From Chloroflexota bacterium (GTDB lineage Bacteria > Chloroflexota > Anaerolineae > Anaerolineales > Anaerolineaceae): a stretch of DNA of 64,000 nucleotides. A program made the translations under genes and the position numbers. The DNA lies in NCBI GenBank assembly GCA_016887485.1, contig CP069394.1, forward strand, positions 1,488,001-1,552,000, in the 5' to 3' direction. The notes under the pieces were generated by a model that was given only the letters and a program-made list of their open reading frames with translations, ran no database searches and was not told the origin of the DNA. Within the stretch, counting starts at the first letter, position 1. Each line of letters begins with the position of its first letter. Positions 1 to 8,814 of this stretch are shown here, piece by piece.

Positions 1-280
1 TGATCCTTATTCATAGTGCTGCGGATGAGTTAATCATACCCGCGTTCGATAGTTTATCTGTTTAAAGGGATCGCCTGGCATGGGGGGGACATGCCAGGCA
101 ATCTTCAGGGAGGAAACCACCTTTTCCATCCAACAGTTGTTAGCACAGACTGCAGATTTCGGGGTGGCAGACACACCAAATACCAATAAAGTTTTGTGTC
201 TATGATTATTTATACTAAATGTGTGGCGTTAATACATTAAAATAAGATTAGAGTATACCAATTAGACCTAATTAGTAATA
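1..280. other. Gene-free left edge with one hairpin
   Basis: No convincing coding region is seen here. Positions 73-99 form a perfect inverted repeat with 10-base arms (GCCTGGCATG and CATGCCAGGC) around a G-rich loop. The arm is not followed by a T tract on either strand, so it is a poor intrinsic terminator. It could be the 3' end of a transcript that begins outside the window. The rest, especially 180-280, is AT-rich without a recognisable signal. Confidence 0.4.
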
Positions 281-769
281 TTAATGACCTTTGTCAACAG
301 GTGGATGCCCCCTGCGAAACACCGCTTCCCATTCCGTCAGTTCATCGTCGCTTAATAACCGATTCCGTGGGTCAATGGATGGCGTTTCTTCCATAATCGC
401 CTGTAGCTCACGGGAGAATTCATCGGAGGTAACCAGCCCGGCGTGCACCCCGCGGACGGCCGCTTGGACCTGACGATCGGAGCTGACCACCTTGACGTTG
501 CGCGCCCGTTTACCCAGCGCTTTCAGGCGGGCCATGATCGCCTCATCCGCCGTGATCCCCTCGCGGACGAAGAAAGCACTCACCTGCCCAAAGCCCCGCT
601 TGCCCGCCCTCCCGACAGGCGCGCGGTCAAAATAGACCTCCACCGTGTTTCTGCGCTTGCGGCAATAAGTCTGAAGCAGCGGGATCAGCTGGTTCTCATC
701 ATCTAAGTCCGCGAGGCTCATCCCAGGGATCTTCGGGATCAGATTGTGACCATCAATCAATATCAGCAT
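281..769 (-). CDS. YacP-like NYN domain ribonuclease
   Basis: A 162-residue protein that looks like a complete NYN/PIN-fold nuclease of the YacP type. The first strand carries LIDGHN (Asp6), and further acidic residues expected in the metal site are Asp48 (YFDRA), Asp75 (TADEAI) and Asp98 (SSDRQV). Bacillus YacP (Rae1) cleaves mRNA on the ribosome, but that role is known only for that homologue and here is inference. The gene stands alone on the minus strand, divergent from the zinc-ribbon operon. No strong ribosome binding site precedes the ATG at 769, so the start is the longest reasonable one. The C-terminal 35 residues are charged and probably lie outside the domain. Confidence 0.75.
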   Translation of the reverse strand: MLILIDGHNLIPKIPGMSLADLDDENQLIPLLQTYCRKRRNTVEVYFDRAPVGRAGKRGFGQVSAFFVREGITADEAIMARLKALGKRARNVKVVSSDRQVQAAVRGVHAGLVTSDEFSRELQAIMEETPSIDPRNRLLSDDELTEWEAVFRRGHPPVDKGH

Positions 770-923
770 GGGCTTATTCTATCCCATCCGCCGCTTTTTC
801 TCAAAACCATAGAAAATCTGACTTCTCCAGCGGTATTTAATCTTATAATGGAACAAGAGCATTTTCATGCCCTGGCTCTTATGAAACCAAAGCACGTCAA
901 ATAAAACCAATGGAGTCAACACT

Positions 924-2228
924 ATGTCTGATGCAAACCTCAAAACAAAATGGAGCGCGCCTGAACAATATCACCAGGTGGAATCCGCCGTTTCGGGCGT
1001 GGAGGTCTTCGCACCCATCCCCAAAACCGTCAAATCGGACGGCCCTAAAAAGTATTCCTGCCCCAACTGCGGTGCGAACACAGCCTATGATGTTACCGCT
1101 GGCGGTGTAGCTTGTGAATTCTGCGGTTATGTCGCCCCGGTGCACGCCATCCATGTTGGGCGGACGGCGGAAGAATACGAATTCAAACTGGACACCATCT
1201 CCCAATCCGAACGCGGCTGGGGAGAGAAGCGCCAGATCCTGCACTGCGACTCCTGTGGTGCCGAACTCTCAATTCCCTTTGGCGCGCTGACCAGCACCTG
1301 TCCCTATTGCGCGTCCAATCACGTCAATGTGACCACCAGCCTGAATGAAGAGCTGCGGCCTCGTTTCCTGATCCCTTTCACGATCGACGCTGCCCGTTCC
1401 AAACTATTAGTCGTCGACTGGCTGGGCAAGGGCTGGTATCACCCGGACGACCTGGCAGCGACCACCGTCGTCGGAAGGCTGACGGGCATCTACCTCCCCT
1501 TCTGGACCTTTGATACCGAGGTGGATGCAAAGTGGCGGGCAGAGGTGGGTTATGAACACACCGTGCGTCATTACAACGCCTCCCAGAAACGCTGGGAGAC
1601 GCGTACCCAGATCGTCTGGCGCTGGCAAAACGGTGATGTGCATCTATCAATTGATGATTATCTGGTCACTGGATCCTCGCCGAAACGGCTCAGCCTGCGC
1701 ATTTTGAAAGATATTTCTAATTTCAATATGAGCGGCCTTGAAACCTATGAACCGGATTACCTGGCGGGCTGGCAGGCGCAGGTCTATGAGACAACCCTGA
1801 CCGAAGCCTGGAAAGTGGGCAAGAACAGCATTCGTGAGAAAGCCAAAAAAGCCTGCTATCAGGACATCCCCACCTCACATGTCCGCAATTTCAGCATGAG
1901 CGCCGATTTCAGGGATGAATCCTGGCGGTATGTGCTGCTGCCGGTTTATGTGGCGGCCTATCGCTCCAATGAGAACACCTATCAGGTGATGGTCAACGGA
2001 CAGACCGGTGTAGTCGGCGGGCAAAAACCCGTCGCCTGGTGGAAGATCTGGCTGGCGATTGGCGCTATGCTGGCACCGGGCGTCTTGCTGGGCTTGATCG
2101 GATTACCTTTGATGCTCCTGGGTGGTGCAGGCGTGATCCTCCTGGCAATAGGCTTCATCCTGTTTGTGCTGGGCGGCATCTTCAGTTTCCTGCTCTATCG
2201 GAAAGCCCAGCAATCGGAGGCAAAATGA
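924..2228 (+). CDS. Double zinc-ribbon membrane protein (paralogue 1)
   Basis: A 434-residue protein with two N-terminal treble-clef or zinc-ribbon pairs: Cys46/Cys49 with Cys64/Cys67, and Cys108/Cys111 with Cys126/Cys129. The first resembles the ribbon seen in TFIIB-like and DUF-type bacterial proteins. A middle region of about 230 residues is rich in Trp and Tyr (PFWTFDTEVDAKW). The C-terminal 55 residues form two hydrophobic helices followed by a charged tail, so the protein should be anchored with the ribbons in the cytoplasm. It overlaps the next gene by an ATGA, which signals translational coupling. The neighbour is a paralogue that shares the Trp-rich middle. The function is unknown. 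Confidence 0.7.
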   Translation: MSDANLKTKWSAPEQYHQVESAVSGVEVFAPIPKTVKSDGPKKYSCPNCGANTAYDVTAGGVACEFCGYVAPVHAIHVGRTAEEYEFKLDTISQSERGWGEKRQILHCDSCGAELSIPFGALTSTCPYCASNHVNVTTSLNEELRPRFLIPFTIDAARSKLLVVDWLGKGWYHPDDLAATTVVGRLTGIYLPFWTFDTEVDAKWRAEVGYEHTVRHYNASQKRWETRTQIVWRWQNGDVHLSIDDYLVTGSSPKRLSLRILKDISNFNMSGLETYEPDYLAGWQAQVYETTLTEAWKVGKNSIREKAKKACYQDIPTSHVRNFSMSADFRDESWRYVLLPVYVAAYRSNENTYQVMVNGQTGVVGGQKPVAWWKIWLAIGAMLAPGVLLGLIGLPLMLLGGAGVILLAIGFILFVLGGIFSFLLYRKAQQSEAK

Positions 2229-3340
2229 CACCCATCGACGCCACCCCCATCTTTGACGTAAATCAGTCCCTCTGGACGGAGAACCATCAGGCTGCGGGCT
2301 GTCTGCAGTGTGGACGGGTCTATATCGTCCAATCCGATCAACTCGGTCAACTCTGCCCCCTCTGCCGCAAAGGCACACTCGAACCGCAACCCGTGCGGAT
2401 GCGTGCTGCTGAGCCGGAGCAGATCCTGCCCTTCAGGATCAACCAGGCCAATCTGTCCTCGATCTACGCCAATGCCGTCAGCCGGGTCTGGATCAAACCT
2501 GAGGACCTTACGGCGGAATCACTGCTCAGGAACACCCGCCCTGTCTTTTGGCCGCTCTGGCTGGTCGATAGCGACGTTCAGGGCCACTGGCAGATGGAAG
2601 CCGGGTTCGATTACCAGGTGGAAAGCGCCAAGGAATATTACAACGGCGGGCGGTGGCAATCCAGCAAGCAAATTGAAGGCCGGGTCCGCTGGGAGCCAAG
2701 GCTGGGCAGGATTAATACCCATGTTGATAACATCGCCGCTCAGGCACTGGAAGAATATCAGAACCGGCTGCAAATGACTGGCAAATACCCTCTGGAACAA
2801 TCCAGGCCCTATTCACCCGGCATGGAAAGCCAGGCCCTATTGGAAGTGCCGGATTTCCCACCGGAAGATGCCTGGCCCCTGGCCCGACCCGCGGTGGAAA
2901 AAGCGGCGGGTGACGTCTGCCTGAAGGCGGCCGGTGCGCAGCACTTCCGCAATTTCTCGATCAAGGCGGAATACACCAACCTGAATTGGACCCAATTCCT
3001 GCTGCCGCTTTTTGCCACCCATTACACTGATGACGAGGGTGAGAAACAAATCCTGATCGTCAACGGTGTCACCGGAGCGATTCAAGGGCCTCTGCTGGCT
3101 TCACCGAAGCGCGGCGGCAAGATCGCCGGGATCATCGCCGCAGTAGCCGGAGGATTGATCCTGTTGGCCCTGCTGGGTTTTCTGCTAACTCTCGTCCTGC
3201 CGGCTGCCAGCATCATTGCCGGCATTCTGGGCGTTCTCGGCGTGCTGACCGGGATCGGCGCGATCTTCCCTCTCGTACAGCCCCGCCAGTGGAACGCTAA
3301 CCAAACCGGCCCGCGCATCGCCAAAGGACCTAGGTTCTAA
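2225..3340 (+). CDS. Zinc-ribbon membrane protein (paralogue 2)
   Basis: A 371-residue protein whose start is set by the ATGA overlap with the upstream gene. An upstream in-frame extension would lie wholly inside that gene and is rejected. It has one zinc ribbon (Cys26, Cys29, Cys44, Cys47). Its Trp-rich middle (FWPLWLVDSDVQGHW) aligns with that of the preceding gene, and two transmembrane helices follow near residues 285-345. It has lost the second ribbon pair of its partner. Adjacency, overlap and shared architecture suggest the two form a hetero-complex at the membrane, which is inference. No enzymatic motif is visible. Confidence 0.7.
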   Translation: MTPIDATPIFDVNQSLWTENHQAAGCLQCGRVYIVQSDQLGQLCPLCRKGTLEPQPVRMRAAEPEQILPFRINQANLSSIYANAVSRVWIKPEDLTAESLLRNTRPVFWPLWLVDSDVQGHWQMEAGFDYQVESAKEYYNGGRWQSSKQIEGRVRWEPRLGRINTHVDNIAAQALEEYQNRLQMTGKYPLEQSRPYSPGMESQALLEVPDFPPEDAWPLARPAVEKAAGDVCLKAAGAQHFRNFSIKAEYTNLNWTQFLLPLFATHYTDDEGEKQILIVNGVTGAIQGPLLASPKRGGKIAGIIAAVAGGLILLALLGFLLTLVLPAASIIAGILGVLGVLTGIGAIFPLVQPRQWNANQTGPRIAKGPRF

Positions 3341-3341
3341 G

Positions 3342-4112
3342 ATGGAAATGGTTCACCCTGAACAGTTCGACCGGCTGGTCGCTGACGCCCTGGAAGCCCA
3401 TTTCGAGGGTTGGGATTTCTGCTGGCTGGAAGGTCGACTGGTTCAGGAAGATACCCCTTGGGACTATCCTGAAATCGTCCGCTCCCATTTTGTCTCAACC
3501 CAATCCCTGTTGGATCTGGGGACAGGCGGGGGTGAGCTGCTTGCCGACCTAGGCCCCCTGCCAAGTAACACCCACGCCACCGAGGCCTACCCTCCCAACC
3601 AAATCATCGCCCGGCAGCGGCTGGAACCCATGGGCGTCACCGTCCACGCTATCGATGACAAGCCCAACCTGCCTTTCAGCAACGGGCAATTCGATTTGGT
3701 CATCAACCGACACGAGTCTTACGCCCCGGAAGAGATTCACCGCATCCTCAAGCCTGGCGGGCTCTTCATCACCCAACAGGTGGGCGGTCTGGACAATCTT
3801 GAACTGAATCAGACTCTGGAGGACCAACTTTCTTTCCCCTTTCTACATTGGGGACTGGCTGAAGCACTCACAGGGCTATACGAAGCAGGTTTCCAGGTCT
3901 CACGGGCGGAAAAAGCCGCCCTCCGCTCCTCTTTCCGGGATATCGGCGCTGTGGTTTATTACCTCAAGGCAATCCCCTGGCAAATTGAGGGGTTTGACCC
4001 CCAGACCAGCCATGATAAACTGGTCAGGCTGCATAACATCATCGAGCGGCAGGGCGAGTTCGTCGCAACCGCCCACCGCTTCCTGATCATGGCTCAAAAA
4101 GAAGGTGACTGA
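3342..4112 (+). CDS. SAM-dependent class I methyltransferase
   Basis: A 256-residue protein with the Rossmann-type motif I LLDLGTGGGE near residue 60, an acidic residue closing the second strand (TEAYP), a motif near FDLVINRH, and the post-motif LKPGGLFITQQ. This is the layout of class I methyltransferases of the Methyltransf_11/25 type. The substrate cannot be told from sequence. The N-terminal 50 residues (EGWDFCWLEGR) are typical of small-molecule or uncharacterised members. It starts one base after the stop of the zinc-ribbon gene and its own stop overlaps the next start (TGATG), so it is part of the same operon. Confidence 0.8.
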   Translation: MEMVHPEQFDRLVADALEAHFEGWDFCWLEGRLVQEDTPWDYPEIVRSHFVSTQSLLDLGTGGGELLADLGPLPSNTHATEAYPPNQIIARQRLEPMGVTVHAIDDKPNLPFSNGQFDLVINRHESYAPEEIHRILKPGGLFITQQVGGLDNLELNQTLEDQLSFPFLHWGLAEALTGLYEAGFQVSRAEKAALRSSFRDIGAVVYYLKAIPWQIEGFDPQTSHDKLVRLHNIIERQGEFVATAHRFLIMAQKEGD

Positions 4113-4552
4113 TGAAAAGAATGGATTTTTCACTCTCTGAATTTTTCCAAACATTTTCTTTCCTGCTGTTTTTGGCGGGCAGCGTTGTGGCGTTGATCTT
4201 CAACGGCATCGAGCTATCACTATGGCTGATGGCCTTCGCCATGACAGCCTCCCTGCTGACCACAGTCCTGCCCCCGCTGGGCTTCAATTGGCTGAAGCTT
4301 GAAAAGAAAGGTTGCCGAGGCGGCCGGTGGGTAGCATTCGTCCTGCAGGTGATCTCCTGGGGGGCCTATGCCGCTGCCATGTTTTACCGTGTGATGCGGG
4401 ACCCTCTGCACTTCAAATATCTGATCGGCTCTACCCTGTTCCTGTGGGCGCTTTGGCTGCTGATCTTCATTTACAGCCGTCATGCTTGCCAGCCCAAGAC
4501 AGCCGGTGATACACTTAGTGACGATACTGTTCAGATAAAGATTGACAAGTAA
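4112..4552 (+). CDS. Small four-helix membrane protein
   Basis: A 146-residue protein that is mostly hydrophobic, with about four predicted transmembrane helices (near residues 8-28, 32-55, 74-94 and 105-125) and a short polar C-terminus. No family is recognised. Its ATG overlaps the stop codon of the methyltransferase, so it is likely made by coupled translation as the last gene of the 924-4552 operon. The short gap of 24 bases to upp means upp could be co-transcribed. Confidence 0.6.
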   Translation: MKRMDFSLSEFFQTFSFLLFLAGSVVALIFNGIELSLWLMAFAMTASLLTTVLPPLGFNWLKLEKKGCRGGRWVAFVLQVISWGAYAAAMFYRVMRDPLHFKYLIGSTLFLWALWLLIFIYSRHACQPKTAGDTLSDDTVQIKIDK

Positions 4553-4576
4553 GATTTAGGTTTAAACCGAGGCATT

Positions 4577-5200
4577 ATGGAAAATGTATTTGAATCGCAA
4601 CACCCATTAGTGAAACATAAACTGACCCTGCTGCGGTCGGTAACCACCGAACCCAAGAAATTCCGCGAACTGGTGCGGGAGCTGGGCGCATTATTGACAT
4701 ACGAGGCCACCGCCGACCTTGCAACCAGCAAAGTGGACGTGACCACCCCGATGGTCCAGGCCCAGGGTGACCACCTGAAAGAGCAGATTGGCCTGGTGCC
4801 GATCCTGCGGGCCGGGCTGGGCATGGTGGAAGGCGTCTGGGAATTGATGCCCTCCGCTGAGGTCTGGCATATTGGCCTGTACCGTGATGAGCGCACCCTG
4901 AAACCCGTGGCGTATTACAACAAACTACCCGTGGCCCCCACCGTGGCAGTCTGCCTGATCCTTGACCCGATGCTGGCCACCGGCGGCTCCGCTGTAGCCA
5001 CAGTAGATATCCTCAAAAACTGGGGCGTAAACAAGATCAAGTTTGTGGGGCTGATCGGTGCCCCGGAAGGCATCCAGCGCCTGCACGAAGCTCATCCTGA
5101 CGTGCCGATTCACCTGGCGGCGATTGATGACCACCTGAACGAGAATGGTTACATTGTCCCCGGCCTGGGCGATGCCGGGGACCGCCAGTTTGGCACCTAA
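4577..5200 (+). CDS. upp: Uracil phosphoribosyltransferase
   Basis: A 207-residue enzyme that converts uracil and PRPP to UMP in pyrimidine salvage, in the cytoplasm. The family motifs are clear: the N-terminal hood ([12 protein letters not shown]), the ILRAGLGMV segment, the PRPP-binding loop [11 protein letters not shown], and the C-terminal uracil-binding stretch [13 protein letters not shown]. Its length matches the usual 207-210 residues. A GAGG element lies just before the ATG. It follows the membrane protein gene by 24 bases and is followed by repeats with no clear terminator. Confidence 0.96.
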   Translation: MENVFESQHPLVKHKLTLLRSVTTEPKKFRELVRELGALLTYEATADLATSKVDVTTPMVQAQGDHLKEQIGLVPILRAGLGMVEGVWELMPSAEVWHIGLYRDERTLKPVAYYNKLPVAPTVAVCLILDPMLATGGSAVATVDILKNWGVNKIKFVGLIGAPEGIQRLHEAHPDVPIHLAAIDDHLNENGYIVPGLGDAGDRQFGT

Positions 5201-5446
5201 GAGAATTGTCACGCTGAAAGCGTGAACTACAATTTGGGAAATGTAGGTCATGTTTGGTGAGATCAATGATCGAACCTGCATGACTAGAGGGTAGGAAAGC
5301 GTCACGCTGAAAGCGTGACCTATAAGATAATTAGCCTTCCCCTCAAGGAGCTCTGCGACGCAGTCCCTTTGGGAGAGGGGAAGGTGGCACGCAGTGCCGG
5401 ATGAGGTGAGAGATAGCGAAATGCCACATCATCACCCAACCAATGA
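5201..5446. repeat. Intergenic repeats downstream of upp
   Basis: This gene-free stretch holds two kinds of repeat. Copies at 5208-5225 and 5301-5318 share GTCACGCTGAAAGCGTGA; the second copy is a perfect small inverted repeat with 8-base arms around GAA. Then 5334-5406 is a palindromic element, rich in CTTCCCC and GGGGAAGG. Its last 27 bases (5380-5406) match 25 of 27 bases at 31039-31065. Both look like dispersed non-coding repeats of the MITE or BIME type. Short open frames inside them are not credible genes. Confidence 0.7.
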
Positions 5447-5486
5447 CAAAAAAATAGACGCCTTACGGCGTCTATTTTATTTTTTA
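5447..5486. terminator. Bidirectional terminator after tpiA
   Basis: The stem GACGCC-TTAC-GGCGTC is flanked by A tracts on the left and T tracts on the right, with extended A-T pairing. On the minus strand it follows the tpiA stop by a few tens of bases and is followed by a T run. It can also end transcripts arriving from upp. Confidence 0.8.
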
Positions 5487-5498
5487 AGGTTATTGATT

Positions 5499-6260
5499 TT
5501 AGACTTCGGAAGCAGCCTTGACGATCGCCCAGAAGGAAGCAGCCTTGAGCGCAGCGCCACCGATCAAACCGCCATCAATATCGGACATCGAGAAGAGTTC
5601 CTTCGCGTTTCCGGGTTTGATGGAGCCGCCATATTGGATCCGCATGGATTCGGCGCGAGCCTCACCAAACAGTTCCTTGAGCAACGGACGAATAACGTCT
5701 TTATGCACGTTGTTGGCATCTTCAGGGGTTGCTGAACGGCCGGTGCCGATTGCCCAAACGGGTTCATAGGCAATCGTAATGCTTTCAGCCTGTTCCGCGG
5801 TAATGTCAGCCAGACCGCCCTTGAGCTGGCGGGAAACGACTGACTGGGTCTGACCTGATTCATTTTCCTCAAGAGTCTCACCCACGCAGACGATCACCTT
5901 CAAACCAACAGCCAGTGCAGCTTTGAGCCGTTTATTCACGGTTTCATCCGTCTCACCAAAGTACTGGCGGCGTTCTGAGTGGCCGACGATCACATAGTCA
6001 CAAATTTCCGCCACCATGCCGGGAGCCACCTCACCGGTGTAAGCCCCTTTTTCTTCCCAATAGACATTCTGTGCGCCAACCTTCACCTTGCTGCCCTTGC
6101 AGAGTTCTGCAACAGCGGGGACGGCCAGGTAGGACGGGCAAACAGCCATATCCACATTAGGAATCTGTTCCAATTCAGGCAGCATTTCGGTCACCAAGGC
6201 TTTGGCGTCCGCAATGGTCATATTCATTTTCCAGTTTCCAGCAACAAACATTTTACGCAT
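5499..6260 (-). CDS. tpiA: Triosephosphate isomerase
   Basis: A 253-residue TIM-barrel enzyme that interconverts dihydroxyacetone phosphate and glyceraldehyde 3-phosphate. The catalytic residues are all present: Lys in FVAGNWKMN, His in IVGHSERR, the Glu base in AIAYEPVWAIGTG-type context (read here as TIAYEPVWAIGTG), and the phosphate-gripping YGGSIKPGN and GLIGGAAL. An in-frame GTG lies two codons upstream at 6266, but the ATG at 6260 gives the usual N-terminus. It is the last gene of the gap-pgk-tpiA cluster and is followed by a strong terminator. Confidence 0.97.
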   Translation of the reverse strand: MRKMFVAGNWKMNMTIADAKALVTEMLPELEQIPNVDMAVCPSYLAVPAVAELCKGSKVKVGAQNVYWEEKGAYTGEVAPGMVAEICDYVIVGHSERRQYFGETDETVNKRLKAALAVGLKVIVCVGETLEENESGQTQSVVSRQLKGGLADITAEQAESITIAYEPVWAIGTGRSATPEDANNVHKDVIRPLLKELFGEARAESMRIQYGGSIKPGNAKELFSMSDIDGGLIGGAALKAASFWAIVKAASEV

Positions 6261-6371
6261 GTCCACTCACTTTCATTATAAAGATTTTCAATAATGGCCT
6301 AATTTAAACCAGTGTGATTCTACCAGCAAACTTCTCTGGGATGTATAAGATATTACTCAAACAAGTACTTA

Positions 6372-6406
6372 AAAACAGCCCGCAGAATAATACCACGGGC
6401 TGTTAT
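6372..6406 (-). terminator. Hairpin between pgk and tpiA
   Basis: The arms AACAGCCCG (6374-6382) and CGGGCTGTT (6396-6404) form a stem downstream of pgk. On the minus strand the second arm is followed by TTTTAAGT. It is a probable partial terminator or a transcript-processing and stability element inside the glycolytic cluster. Confidence 0.7.
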
Positions 6407-6428
6407 TAGTTCATCAGAGATTGTGTTC

Positions 6429-7604
6429 CTATTTATCGTTCAAGGCTGCCAGGCCAGGGAGAACCTTGCCTTCCAGCATTTCCAGCGAGGCACCGCCACC
6501 CGTGGAGATATGGGTGATCTTGTCGGCCAGGCCGGATTTTTGGATAGCGGAAGCGGAATCGCCGCCACCTACAATGCTGATCGCGTCGCTCTTGGCCAGC
6601 GCATCAGCAACGGCAAAGGTACCCTTGGCAAACTTATCAAACTCAAAGACGCCCATCGGTCCATTCCAGACCACGGTGCCAGCTTTGCTGATAATCTCAT
6701 CGAAAGCGGCAACCGTCTTGGGGCCGATATCAAGGATCCGCCAGCCAGCGGGCACATCGCCAAGGTCCATTGTCTTGGCATTGGCGTCTTCCGCAAAGGC
6801 ATCGGCAATGACCACATCCACCGGCAGCACCAGCTTACCGCCCGCTTTGGCGAGCAGCATCTTGGCTGTTTCAAGGGCATCCTCTTCAACCAGTGAATCG
6901 GCCATGTCAAAGCCCTGTGCCTTGAAGAAGGTGTTGGCCATGCCGCCACCGATCAGGATCTTGTCGGCTTTATCCAGCAGGTTCTCGATCACGCCGATCT
7001 TGTCACTGACCTTGGCGCCGCCCAGGATCGCCACAAAGGGGCGTTTGGGGTCGGCAATCGTATTGCCAAGATATTGGATTTCCTTTTCCAAAAGGAAACC
7101 GGCGGCTGCGGGGAGATATTCCGTCACGCCCACGTTCGAAGCATGCGCCCGGTGGGAAGTACCAAAGGCATCATCCACATAAAGCTCCGCCAAAGAAGCC
7201 AGGGCTTTCGCCATCTCAGGGTCATTCTTCTTCTCACCAGCATGGAAGCGGGTGTTCTCCAAAACGAGAACCTTACCGGCTTTCAATGCAGCGGCAGCTT
7301 CATCAGCCTTGGGGCCGATGCAGTCTTCTGCATATTTGACCGGGGCTGAGATCAGACCACCGAGATATTCCGCAACGGGTTTGAGGCTGAATTCAGGCTT
7401 CGCCTCACCTTTGGGGCGCCCCAAATGCGAACAAAGGACCACGGCCGCGCCATTTTCCACCAGGTAGTTGATGGTGGGCAAAGCGGCTTTGATGCGGGTG
7501 TCATCAGCAACCTGGCCATCTTTCAAAGGGACATTGAAGTCCACGCGCACCAGGACTCTCTTACCCTTCACATCAAAATCAGTAACCATTTTCTTATTGA
7601 ACAT
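6429..7604 (-). CDS. pgk: Phosphoglycerate kinase
   Basis: A 391-residue two-domain kinase that makes ATP from 1,3-bisphosphoglycerate. The N-terminal [11 protein letters not shown] substrate motif, the HLGRPKG segment, the [11 protein letters not shown] motif, and the C-terminal nucleotide loop GGGDSASAI with [11 protein letters not shown] are all intact. The length is normal for a bacterial enzyme. An AAAGGAG element lies 12 bases before the ATG at 7604. It sits between gap and tpiA on the same strand, in pathway order. Confidence 0.97.
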   Translation of the reverse strand: MFNKKMVTDFDVKGKRVLVRVDFNVPLKDGQVADDTRIKAALPTINYLVENGAAVVLCSHLGRPKGEAKPEFSLKPVAEYLGGLISAPVKYAEDCIGPKADEAAAALKAGKVLVLENTRFHAGEKKNDPEMAKALASLAELYVDDAFGTSHRAHASNVGVTEYLPAAAGFLLEKEIQYLGNTIADPKRPFVAILGGAKVSDKIGVIENLLDKADKILIGGGMANTFFKAQGFDMADSLVEEDALETAKMLLAKAGGKLVLPVDVVIADAFAEDANAKTMDLGDVPAGWRILDIGPKTVAAFDEIISKAGTVVWNGPMGVFEFDKFAKGTFAVADALAKSDAISIVGGGDSASAIQKSGLADKITHISTGGGASLEMLEGKVLPGLAALNDK

Positions 7605-7621
7605 ATGCTTTCAGTGCTCCT

Positions 7622-7667
7622 TTAAAAAATGCGTAATGTGACTTTGTCGGTACACATTACGCATTAA
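7622..7667 (-). terminator. Hairpin between gap and pgk
   Basis: A perfect 13-base stem, AATGCGTAATGTG at 7628-7640 with its complement at 7653-7665, lies in the short gap between gap and pgk. On the minus strand the stem is followed by TTTTTT and then by the pgk ribosome binding site. It looks like an intrinsic terminator or a processing site that lowers pgk and tpiA output relative to gap. Confidence 0.7.
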
Positions 7668-7690
7668 TGGTTTGGCTAAAAAATTAAGGA

Positions 7691-8722
7691 CTAGAGATAC
7701 TTCGCCATCAATGCTGCGAGGTCGGAAGTCCGGCAGGAGTAACCCCATTCATTGTCGTACCAGGTCACGACTTTGACGAAGTTGCCATCCATAACGGTGG
7801 TCAAGTCAGCATCGATGATGGAGGAATGGGAATCGCCCTTGAGGTCCATGGAAACCAAAGCTTCGGTGGAATAACCCAAAATGCCGTTCATGGCGCCTTC
7901 AGAAGCAGCCTTGAAGAGAGAATTCAGTTCTTCAGCGGTGGTGGGTTTTTCAGTTTCAGCAACGAAGTCCACAATGGAAACGGTGGGGGTGGGAACGCGC
8001 AGCGCATAACCATCGAATTTGCCCTTGAGGTCAGGGATCACCAGGGCAACAGCCTTGGCAGCGCCGGTGGTGGTGGGGATAATGTTCAGGGCAGCAGCGC
8101 GGGAGCGGCGTTTGTCTTTATGAGCCAGGTCCAGGATCTTCTGATCATTGGTGTAGGAGTGGATCGTGGTCATCAAACCGCGTTTGATGGTGAAGTTGTC
8201 ATGCACAATCTTGGCTGCGGGGGCCAAACAGTTGGTTGTACAAGAGGCATTGGAAACGATGTTGTGCTTCTCGGGGTCATAGAGTTCGTCATTGACGCCC
8301 AACACGACCGTGAAATCTTCATTCTTCGCTGGAGCAGAGATGATGACCTTCTTGGCGCCGCCGCCAACGATGTGTGCATCAGCGCCGGGTTTGGCATCGG
8401 TGCTCTTACCATCGCGGAATACACCGGTGGATTCGATGACGATATCCACACCCAGCTGCTTCCAGGGTAAGTTATTAGGGTTGCGTTCGGAAAGGACTTT
8501 GATTTCCTTGCCATCCACAACGATGTTGCCCTCTTTGACTTCCACGGTGCCATTATAAATGCCATAGTTGGAGTCATGTTTGAATAAATACGCATTAATG
8601 TCTGCGTCAAATAAGTCATTGACTGCCACAACTTCCAGCGCGTCGGGATGTCGTTCCTTAATCGCTTTCAAGACCTGACGGCCAATGCGGCCGAAACCAT
8701 TAATACCAACTCTAATTGCCAT
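7691..8722 (-). CDS. gap: Type I glyceraldehyde-3-phosphate dehydrogenase
   Basis: A 343-residue phosphorylating, NAD-dependent enzyme that makes 1,3-bisphosphoglycerate. The N-terminus carries the Rossmann signature [12 protein letters not shown]. The active-site Cys is in [12 protein letters not shown], with the partner His in the following helix region, and the S-loop ends in [13 protein letters not shown] consensus AGGAGG lies eight bases before the ATG. It is the first gene of gap-pgk-tpiA and is separated from pgk by a strong hairpin. Confidence 0.97.
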   Translation of the reverse strand: MAIRVGINGFGRIGRQVLKAIKERHPDALEVVAVNDLFDADINAYLFKHDSNYGIYNGTVEVKEGNIVVDGKEIKVLSERNPNNLPWKQLGVDIVIESTGVFRDGKSTDAKPGADAHIVGGGAKKVIISAPAKNEDFTVVLGVNDELYDPEKHNIVSNASCTTNCLAPAAKIVHDNFTIKRGLMTTIHSYTNDQKILDLAHKDKRRSRAAALNIIPTTTGAAKAVALVIPDLKGKFDGYALRVPTPTVSIVDFVAETEKPTTAEELNSLFKAASEGAMNGILGYSTEALVSMDLKGDSHSSIIDADLTTVMDGNFVKVVTWYDNEWGYSCRTSDLAALMAKYL

Positions 8723-8757
8723 TTCTACCTCCTAAATAAATTGTATTACCGAATTAA

Positions 8758-8785
8758 ATTTTACCATTACTTATTCACCTGTCTA
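8758..8785 (-). promoter_or_regulatory. Putative gap promoter
   Basis: On the minus strand TAGACA (8780-8785) and TAAAAT (8758-8763) are separated by 16 bases and lie about 36 bases upstream of the gap start. The fit to a housekeeping sigma promoter is moderate. It would drive the glycolytic cluster. Confidence 0.4.
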
Positions 8786-8814
8786 GATGATATGTTTCCC
8801 GATAATTTCTGTCA

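Noticed and set aside
5201-5325. A CRISPR array from the GTCACGCTGAAAGCGTGA repeats
   Set aside because: Only two copies occur, 93 bases apart, with no further units and no cas genes in the window.
6421-7182. A 253-codon open frame on the plus strand opposite pgk
   Set aside because: It is the antisense shadow of pgk, with low-complexity Ser/Ala/Pro content and no binding site.
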